From assembly GCF_030445035.2 (NCBI RefSeq), contig NC_080682.1, positions 36,376,770-36,440,769 on the forward strand: 64,000 nucleotides of DNA. The letters are read 5' to 3'. Source of the DNA: Dasypus novemcinctus (taxonomy: Eukaryota > Chordata > Mammalia > Cingulata > Dasypodidae). The notes beneath the pieces are model-generated. The model was given only the letters and a program-made list of their open reading frames with translations. It searched no databases and had not been told where the DNA came from. Each line of letters starts with the position of its first letter. Position 1 is the first letter of the stretch. The position numbers and the translations under genes were made by a program. This document shows, one piece after another, positions 62,036-64,000 of the stretch.

Positions 62036-62106
62036 GGGACCTCACATATATATTTTTAATGTAATATTATCACAAAATCAATAAAAAAAAAAAGGAAAAA
62101 AAAAAA

Positions 62107-62119
62107 TAAAGCCAGTTGA
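62107..62119 (+). repeat. L1 target-site duplication, right
   Basis: taaagccagttga, identical to 52327-52339. Confidence 0.95.
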
Positions 62120-62439
62120 GTAGTTCTATTATTTGCTGGGGGGGGGGGGGGGCGCGCTCAAGTAATAAAGAATCACTATAATAACTAACATTTATTTAGC
62201 ATGTATAGTTTCAAAGAACTTTGTAGGATTATTCTTTTGATCTTGGTAATATCTTTATCTTTTCCCTTTAGCTAAAACTTAAACATGTTGTGTTTTGCCA
62301 AACTTCATGCTATAAACAGTAAAACTAATAACTGAACTTGGAATATTCTTACTCAGACACTATGATAATCCCAATAACCTATCTCTCCAAATGCACATGC
62401 AAGATGTGATGCATAAACTCTTCTTCACACAGTATTTTG

Positions 62440-62880
62440 TTTTGCCTGCACTGCTATCACAAACACAACACAATAGGTTGGTTTAAACAAAAATTATTTA
62501 TTGGTTCTTGATTTCTGAAGCCAGAAATCTGATACAAGACATAAAATTGCTTCCTCCTGGTAGATTGTATCTTTCTGGTGTGCGCTGAAAGTAACCTTAA
62601 AATTTTGTGGATTTCCCATCACACGAACATTTCCTCCCCTTTCTTCTGCTCTTCATTGCTTTTATTCTCTTGGCTTCCACCTTTGAACTTTTTACAAAAC
62701 CTCCAGTAATCAGGCTTAAGACCCACCCTATTCAGTTAGGCCACACCTTAACTAAATTAATATTTTCAACAGGTTAATTTACAATGGGTTCACCCTAACA
62801 GGAATGCAGATTAAGATTAATAATAGGTATAAATTGGCGTAAGTAAATCAATCTACCAAAACACAGTAAAATGGTAAAAA
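62440..62880 (-). mobile_element. MaLR-like solo LTR, fossil
   Basis: Antisense sequence of the same family as 47760-48240: 'aataggttggtttaaacaaa', 'cctccagtaatcaggcttaa', 'caatgggttcaccctaacag'. No internal region follows. Old. Confidence 0.55.
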
Positions 62881-62889
62881 CAAGGCTCT

Positions 62890-63580
62890 TAAAGTGAAAG
62901 ACTTGATAGAATTAATAAGGAGTTTTAGTCCAAATAATGCCACAAGAATAACTGTTAAAGCTTTCTTTGGGAGAATAAAAAAAGTAAGCAAAAGATAATT
63001 AGATCAAATTATGAGTTAAGATTAGAAACTATAGAAAGAGAAGAAAGACAATAAAAGCTAGAAGTATTCCTATTTTCCTAGAATATTTTAATGTATTTGC
63101 AATAACAAAGACAGTAATTGTGTACTGCATGAATTATAAAGATATGGGAATTTCATGGGTCTCACAGCCTATTCTATAAAGGATAATTTCCAAAAAATAC
63201 ATTAATAAGGTAACTTCAAACAGGATTAAGATGTGTACATAATATAGCACAATTATTCAAAATGTAAGTAAATTTCACCTGCCTCAGAAACATCTTAAAA
63301 TGCACTAACAACAGTACTACTAATTGCAGTCACTAGAGCTGCATCCTAGGTACCTATGTTTTAAAAAGAACTGTAACTGATTCTGACAGGACACTAGGAT
63401 TAGCAACCAAATGGACAAAAAGTAAATTTAAATGAAATAACTTTATAATGTAAATAATTACCTGATTGATCTCTTCTTCAAGCTCCTGTAGCCAATATCA
63501 AATTACTTTTGATAAACAGTGTTCACTTGGATTTGAACACCTAGAAATCATCTTATTTTTTCTTTTACATTTAACAGAAA
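62890..63580. other. Spacer downstream of the OR4C-like gene
   Basis: AT-rich sequence that aligns with about 14430-15060 of unit 2. It contains no gene and would hold the 3' flank or 3' UTR of the receptor at 63583. Confidence 0.6.
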
Positions 63581-63582
63581 AG

Positions 63583-64000
63583 TCATTTTTTATATTGTCT
63601 TGAATATATCTCAATTGAAATCATCTTTTGATCCCAAAGCTTCCTCATAGCATTTTTCACCTCTGCATTCCTGAGAGTGTAGATCAAGGGATTCAACGTG
63701 GGAGTTACCATGGTATAAAATATGGCCACAGCTTTGTCAATGGAAAAGGTGGTCACTGGGCGAAGATACACAAATGTGCAGGGCACAAAGAATAAAATGA
63801 CCACAGTTATATGAGAGATACAGTTGGACAGGGCTTTGTGTCTCCCCTCCAAACTGTGAGATTTCAAAGTGCACAGGATGACCATATAAGAAATAATCAG
63901 AAGGAGGAAGTTTAAAAGACATATGAGCCCACTGTTGGCAGCAACGAAGAGACCAAGGGTATGGGTGTCCATGCAGACGAGTTTTAACAAAGGATTCAAG
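63583..64000 (-). CDS. Olfactory receptor, OR4C-like, C-terminal part (cut by window edge)
   Basis: The visible 138-139 codons of a class II odorant receptor are open up to the window end. An odorant receptor is a Golf-coupled seven-helix protein of olfactory cilia. Seen in order: the extracellular loop 2 end ([19 protein letters not shown]), TM5 ([19 protein letters not shown]), loop 3 ([18 protein letters not shown]), TM6 ([17 protein letters not shown]), and TM7 with [19 protein letters not shown]. The tail is about 13 residues longer than usual, ending QYKK before TGA at 63583-63585. KALSNC replaces the usual KALSTC. TM1-TM4 and the start lie beyond the window, so integrity is unproven. 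It is the best candidate for a live receptor here. Confidence 0.85.
   Translation of the reverse strand, partial: LNPLLKLVCMDTHTLGLFVAANSGLICLLNFLLLIISYMVILCTLKSHSLEGRHKALSNCISHITVVILFFVPCTFVYLRPVTTFSIDKAVAIFYTMVTPTLNPLIYTLRNAEVKNAMRKLWDQKMISIEIYSRQYKK

Larger units (their letters stand above)
59285..62080 (+). other. L1 3' UTR, 2.8 kb, non-coding
   Basis: Starts just after the ORF2 stop. A G-rich tract (59420-59545) lies near its start, as in human L1. A G7A19 run interrupts it at 60327-60352, followed by a short tandem repeat (60384-60437). The distal 1.7 kb is the part seen in all short L1 copies of the window. A G17 run (61990-62006) and a GT/G-rich stretch precede the AATAAA-like end. 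The 200-aa minus-strand frame at 61443-62045 is not supported as a gene. Confidence 0.85.
52340..62106 (+). mobile_element. Full-length L1 retrotransposon, about 9.77 kb
   Basis: A complete autonomous-type LINE-1 in sense orientation: 5' UTR 52340-54429, ORF1 54430-55398, a 73-bp spacer, ORF2 55472-59284 (four indels), 3' UTR 59285-62080, an AATAAA at about 62081-62087 and an A-rich tail to 62106. Perfect 13-bp target duplications (52327-52339, 62107-62119) fix both ends. It is much longer than the roughly 6-kb human L1, mainly because of the long UTRs. Perfect TSDs and an intact ORF1 show a young insertion. As it stands it cannot make full ORF2p. Confidence 0.95.
51295..64000. repeat. OR-cluster duplication unit 4, split by a full-length L1
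   Basis: The start (51295-51560) parallels 13080-13330. The stretch 52090-52330 parallels 13870-14000. After the L1, 62160-62380 continues with what follows 14090 in unit 2. The unit then reaches an OR4C-like gene at the window edge. Confidence 0.75.

Noticed and set aside
61443-62045. 200-aa minus-strand frame
   Set aside because: It is in the L1 3' UTR. The matching regions of other copies (4440-5300, 32801-33239) do not keep a comparable frame.

Overview
The window is mammalian nuclear DNA, AT-rich and dense in retrotransposons, and almost certainly xenarthran, most likely an armadillo. The evidence is tRNA-derived SINEs of the armadillo DAS type (about 905-1125, 16112-16222, 26977-27393, 35047-35480) and an L1 lineage with a very long 3' UTR, present as one full-length copy and several short 5'-truncated copies. 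There are no bacterial-style operons, no CRISPR array and no true tRNA or rRNA gene.

The backbone is a tandem array of diverged duplication units from an olfactory receptor (OR) family 4 cluster. A complete unit holds, in order, MIR-rich spacer, an OR4C-like gene on the minus strand, an ancient LINE remnant, an OR4A-like gene on the minus strand, then about 6-7 kb of AT-rich spacer with MIR and L2-type remnants. Unit 1 covers roughly 1-13075, unit 2 13076-24800, a unit tail 39050-41010, unit 3 41015-51290, and unit 4 starts at 51295 and runs off the right edge. Paralogous stretches can be lined up by eye (for example 7141-7360, 20780-20960 and 45400-45560).

Six OR loci are visible. Five are broken: 3845-4269, 15135-15790, 17918-18838, 43114-44032 (all minus) and 37391-38170 (plus). 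The sixth, 63583-64000 (minus, cut by the window edge), is open through its whole visible C-terminal half and may be a working receptor. The 43114-44032 copy has only about four lesions and lost function recently.

Between unit 2 and the unit tail lies a block of about 14 kb (24800-39050). It is made of antisense old L1 sequence (3' UTR 24830-27780; an internally deleted L1 27790-34200; an RT fragment 38625-39035), DAS SINEs, a MIR, and the only OR pseudogene on the plus strand.

Unit 4 is split by a full-length L1 of about 9.77 kb (52340-62106) with perfect 13-bp target-site duplications. It has a 2.1-kb 5' UTR carrying YY1-like and CTCF-like motifs, an intact ORF1 (322 aa), an ORF2 with four small indels, and a 2.8-kb 3' UTR with G-rich tracts and an internal A19 run. 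Old LTR fossils lie at 9789-11084, 22255-23460, 47760-49200 and 62440-62880. All family names rest on pattern recognition, not on a database search.
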